NCBI GenBank assembly: GCA_023213395.1
Contig: CM041465.1
Coordinates: 56,737,741-56,801,740 of the forward strand
DNA: 64,000 nt
Direction of reading: 5' to 3'
DNA from: Cycas panzhihuaensis
Taxonomy: Eukaryota > Cycadophyta
Under the pieces are notes generated by a model. The model was not told the origin of the DNA. It did no database searches and worked only from the letters and a program-made list of their open reading frames with translations. Position 1 is the first letter of the stretch, and each line of letters begins with the position of its first letter. The position numbers and the translations under genes were made by a program. This document shows, piece by piece, positions 59,900-64,000 of the stretch.

Positions 59900-60372
59900 G
59901 ATTGAGAGGGTGGAGGCTCGCAAGCCACAAATCTAATTTATCCTTGATGGATAAATTTGAGTTGCCCTTAGCATGAAGAGTGGATTGCCCTCATCTAGTC
60001 CAACTAAGGTTAACCTAAAAGCAAATTGTAATCAACATCAATATCTAAAATGATGATGTCAACCTGGATAGTCTTATCTTCCAAGGTGAGAGGTAAGTTG
60101 ACCATCCCAAGAGGTGCCTTCTTGCTTCCATCGTACCCTTGGAATTTCTAAGGGATGAGCTTAAGAGCTTCAATGCATATCTTCTCTAGAATATACACAG
60201 GCATGACATTTATAAAAGAATTATTATCTACAATAATCCTCTTTAAGGCAAATTCTAGGGTCTCCATTATTATCATGAAGGGATAGTGCCAATACAATTG
60301 CCTCTCTTTAGTGGATGGGCGGTCATATGGGTCAAAGGAAATGAGAGATAACCCTTGTGATGAAGTACTCAT
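59900..60372 (-). pseudogene. Aspartic protease, element D
   Basis: Minus strand: LYWHYPFMIIMETLEFALKR, then IIVDNNSFINVMPVYILEKI, in which the catalytic VDGGS-type motif reads VDNNS, and later VDIIILDIDVDYNLLLG of the C-terminal half (the usual LLGRPW block). The strand order after Gag and before RT fits Ty3/gypsy. Mutated active site and later stops. Confidence 0.8.
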
Positions 60373-61300
60373 AGCATGGACAGGAGCATCGTGCTATCAT
60401 AAGGCCTCCAAAAGTAGGGCTCTCTAGTCAAGGCAACTCTTTAGGACATCCATCATGGACATCCTTACAAAGATATTGTGAAGCTCTTCTATGATTGAGG
60501 TGGTCTTTCCTTTGCCTATAGGTTAGGGGATGGGATGGGTCTTCTAAAATCATAGCATCCTGGTCAAACGAGGATGGTGTTCAGAATGACCAAGATCTTT
60601 ATAGGGATGTCATCCAAAGGATGTTATTATTGTGAGGTTGAGGCTTCTATCACTTCCTTTGCAGCTTATGAGTGGGTGATGGAGCAAACTTGAGTGGTCT
60701 CAAGTAGCTAGATAATCTTCTTACCCTTATAATTGGGCCATAAGGAGGAAGGTTAAGTCATAAGACTTGAAGGTATAGATGTATTAACTAGGGCCTTACC
60801 CTTAAGTTGATCTGATGAAGGAGGGGGAGGTGTGCCCTTCTATTGAGGTGGGGGACACCCCCTAGTTCACTAGTTCTAGGGTCAAGGCACTTGATCCAAC
60901 TCCTCATGATCGGGGAATAGGTTCTGATAGATTAGTTAATCCAAAACAAGTTTGGAAGGAGCTTGAAACAGAGGGTCTCTTAGAGGAGCTAACTCAAGAT
61001 GTTGGGTCTAATACATCGAGTCATCATTAGTACACTAGCCATGGGTAATGTACCATTTCTTTTCAAGAGGGGGTCTTGTCCTCTTTCCTTATGGAGGTTG
61101 GGTGGCTTTATTTATTGGTGGTGAGGTCTAGGTGGTCTGGTGGACCTATCAATAACCTTACACTTGAGGTTAGGAGTCATTTTAGAATTGTAATAGTTGA
61201 AGCTTAAGGTCTATTTGAAGGATTAGATAGTAGAGATAAAAGGGTCCAAAGTCTTACTAGACATATTAGTATAGGACTTGGGACCAAATGGTTACTTCCT
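60373..61300 (-). other. Gag-protease linker of element D
   Basis: Between Gag core and protease. Pro-rich phrases (RGCPPPQ, GTPPPPSSDQLKGKALV) and the segment IIEELHNIFVRMSMMDVLKS are readable in broken frame. No zinc knuckle recognised. Confidence 0.45.
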
Positions 61301-63212
61301 TTGGTCATGTAGGAGAGGTAGTGCCTCATGACATTATGCATTATGGTTGATCTTCTTGAGATTGGCTTGGATATTAATAGATTTTAGGGCTAAGCACTTA
61401 GTTATAGCCAAGTCACACATGATTGCTCCCATCTTGAGGACCTCAGTGTGAATTCTAAAGTACAAGGCATTTACAAAGATGTCCCTCTTTAGATCCTTAG
61501 GTAATGTGGCCTTTGAGGAGTAAAGGAGATCATGGAACTGATAGACAAAGTCTTGGTTAAGCTCATCTTGGCCTTGTTTGAGTGAAAGGAGGGCCTTACC
61601 CCTACTCTCAAATGGTCAAGCAATGTCAAAGTAGATGGTCATAGAGTCAACTAGTTGTTGAAAGGAGATAATAAAATGGGTAGGCAAATAATAAAACCAC
61701 TTGAGGGCATCCTCTTAAAGAGACCTAGGCAATAACTTTATTAAGATGTGATTGTAAGCTTAATAATCTATGCATACCATGGTAAATGCCCTAATATAAT
61801 TAGTAGGGTCTTGTGAAGAAGTGACATCAAATTTAGGTACTTTTAGAGAATGAAGAGGTAAATTTATTTGTAAAGCCTCCACAAAAAAGGGACTCAACAT
61901 ATAGTCAATGAAGAGGCATACCCTTGGTTGAACAAAGGGATTAATGGGAGGGTAGGTAGAGGTTGGATAAGGATATCCCACCCTAATATAATATGGATAA
62001 GGAGGTGTGTTGTAAGGGCTATGTCCCTATTGATAAGGGACATAAAGAGGCATTGGATAAGTGGTCTCTTTTGATTAATAGGAGGGAACCATTCCTGAGT
62101 GTGGGTAAGTTGATTAAGGGGATGGGTGAGGATATCTTAGCCCACCTCTTACTTGCATAACATAGGTAGGATCAATGTGGGTTGTACCCCTAAGGATAGA
62201 AGTATAAGATGGTGGTATATAAGGTGCCATCAATCTCATTTGAGAGGGGATCAAAGGAGGGGGATAATTAATTAGGTCATATGGGTGGTTTGATGCAGTA
62301 ATAGATTTTACCTAAATGGCCCTCCTAGAGGAGGGGCTACTCCATAGGGGTGGAGTAGGTCTATCCCATAAGTGGACAAGGGAATGGTGCCCTTATGTCC
62401 CCATGGTTGTGATGTATAGCCTAAGGGGATGTAAAGCAAGGGATCCCCATGCCTTGGGTGAGGTCGGATGGGTATTCTTCCCCCTTTTCATGAGTATTGG
62501 GGGCATAGAGGAATGGTGGTATAGAGTAGTAGAACCAAGGCTATACTTAGTTGAGGGATGGAGGTTTAGAATGATGACACACTCATCATAGCCTAGAATT
62601 GAGCTTGCATGACTTGTGAGACCTCTTCATTTGGCAAAGCACTCATAAAAATAGGCACTGATGTAGCTTCTTAAAGAGGAAGAGTAGTTGTTTGGATGGA
62701 AGTGGGAGGCAAAATCATAGTGGAAGTGGTTATGGTACTAAAAAGTAATTGGTGTGCCTATCTTAGGGAGGTTTGACTGGCTACTACCTTAAAATAGGCC
62801 CTCAACGCCTCCATCACATCCCTTAGTTGGGTATGAATTTGGTCGAAAGGGGAGATGTGCCCCCCTTGTTGACTAGAATAAACTAGAAAAGGTGAAAGAA
62901 CCTGCTTAAGATATTGAACAAGGTCTTGAGGTCGATGACCCTTAATAATGTGAGTATGGGGGCCATCGGGTTATGATAAGCTTTAATTAGATCATAGGTG
63001 TAGTAAGACAAATCCCCACTAGTGTGGGTAGGATCTTCATATAGGTAAGGGGCCTCATGAGGAGACCAATCTTGGGTATACAAATCGTATGCCCAATCAA
63101 ATGGATAACCCTCCATGTATGACTCTAGTGATTCAACACAACTAGAACATAAGTTAGTTTTGGATCCAAGGGAGGAAGGCCATGCAAGTAATGAGAGAAG
63201 TATTGCATTCAT
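61301..63212 (-). pseudogene. Tat-like gag, element D
   Basis: ATG at 63212, about 140 bases after the 5' LTR. The N-terminal half is rich in Tyr and Pro (ESYMEGYPFDWAYDLYTQDW, then YPYPTSTYPPINPF near 61975). The capsid core follows: LKVPKFDVTSSQDPTNYIRAF, LLPRSL, EDALKWFYYLPTHFIISFQQ, LVDSMTIYFDIA, KALLSLKQGQDELNQDFVYQ, a standard retrotrans_gag series. Frameshifts between 62880 and 62300, and stops at about 61763 and 61710. This gene has no counterpart in the leaders of units B and C. Confidence 0.8.
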
Positions 63213-63353
63213 AGGCTAAAGGTCTTGCTTAGATAAAAAAAGATAAGGAACAAAGACACCCTATACAAAACTCAAGATTCACAAATGAGGGAAATAAATG
63301 CCTAAAGTTTCAAAAGGTGCTTCCTACCAGTGACTCTCTAGTATAGTTATCAA

Positions 63354-64000
63354 TGAAATGCTACAAAAGGTTCTTTATTGTCTACATGATAGGCCTAAGG
63401 TATATGGTTTTAGCAGAAATATGCAAGTCCCACATATAAATGCCCATGAGTTACGTGAATACAGGTTTCAAAGGAATTATATGGATGGTATTTTAGAAGA
63501 AAACTAAACTAAGGGAATGAGTGGTTGTATATGCATATGGGGGAGTGAATGAGTTGGTCCCCTAAATCAAACCTATAGTTGTCTATAGGAAAAACAGATC
63601 ATACACCTAACATGCAACTATATGTTATTTAGTTTTTTATGAAAACACTCCACCCTAAGAAATGCTACAATTTTCTCTTATAGATTTGGGACTAGCAACA
63701 AGTGATCCCTCCTCATGTCTTAGGTATTGTGATAAACAATATGCATATACTAATTCCTACTCCTAAAATGGATACGATGCAAGGTATTTAGAATGTAAAA
63801 GAATGACTAATAAAAGAAAGAAAGTGAAAAAAAAAAAAAAACATTATTTCTATTTTGTTTTTCTTCTTTTTTTTTTTTTTTTTTGTGGAAAGAGAAACAA
63901 AAGGGAGAAAAGGGGGAATGGAGAGCGAATAAATAAGCAAAGCTACTTTTCTTTTCTACCCTTTTCCTTTTTATAAATAAAATGAATCAATGCATCCCCT
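63354..64000 (-). repeat. Element D 5' LTR, cut by window end
   Basis: The inner end on the minus strand is GTAGCATTTCA at 63354, matching the end of the 3' LTR at 42947. The remaining 5' part, about 240 bases by comparison with 43594-43835, lies beyond the window. Includes poly-A/poly-T blocks at 63827-63884. Confidence 0.85.

Overview
The window looks like intergenic heterochromatin from a seed plant with a large, repeat-filled genome. A gymnosperm-like genome would fit, but nothing here fixes the species. I find no intact host gene, no rRNA or tRNA gene and no bacterial-type feature. Almost everything recognisable is the wreckage of LTR retrotransposons. Most in-frame stops fall where the family has Trp or Gln, the pattern left by deamination of methylated cytosines.

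Layout. (1) About 430-1983 (+): 3' end of a Ty3/gypsy chromovirus, with integrase, chromodomain and a G-run. (2) About 1984-22525 (+): three consecutive units of one Tat-like Ty3/gypsy family, sharing LTRs in tandem. Unit A lacks its 5' part. Unit B is complete from LTR to LTR (8271-20283). Unit C keeps only an LTR and leader before a Copia fragment cuts it off. (3) 22526-26392 (-): Copia fragment with LTR, PBS, gag, protease, integrase and the start of RT. (4) About 26410-29000 (-): Ty3/gypsy gag-protease joined to an integrase tail, with the core missing. (5) 29000-37600: AT-rich sequence with almost no recognisable content. (6) 37640-42836 (+): LTR-to-LTR Copia element with a near-perfect 5-bp target-site duplication. 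(7) 42947 to beyond 64000 (-): a large gag-containing Tat-like element related to units A-C. A 6.0-kb chromovirus (49352-55342, perfect target duplication ATATT) is nested inside it.

The most interesting biology is in the Tat-like family. All three assessable copies share the order RT/RNase H - integrase - an antisense gene with a plant mobile domain (PMD, transposase-derived) - a second, archaeal-type RNase H in sense orientation - polypurine tract - 3' LTR. The antisense PMD gene shows matching splice signals in all three copies, including a short intron between the PMD exon and a coiled-coil/acidic tail exon. The ordinary Ty3-type RNase H has lost its first catalytic Asp in both copies where it is present. 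The separate archaeal-type RNase H keeps its active-site residues at least in unit A, so it may have taken over the role.

Every call rests on conceptual translation by eye and on comparing copies within the window. No database search or alignment program was used, and stated identities are visual estimates.
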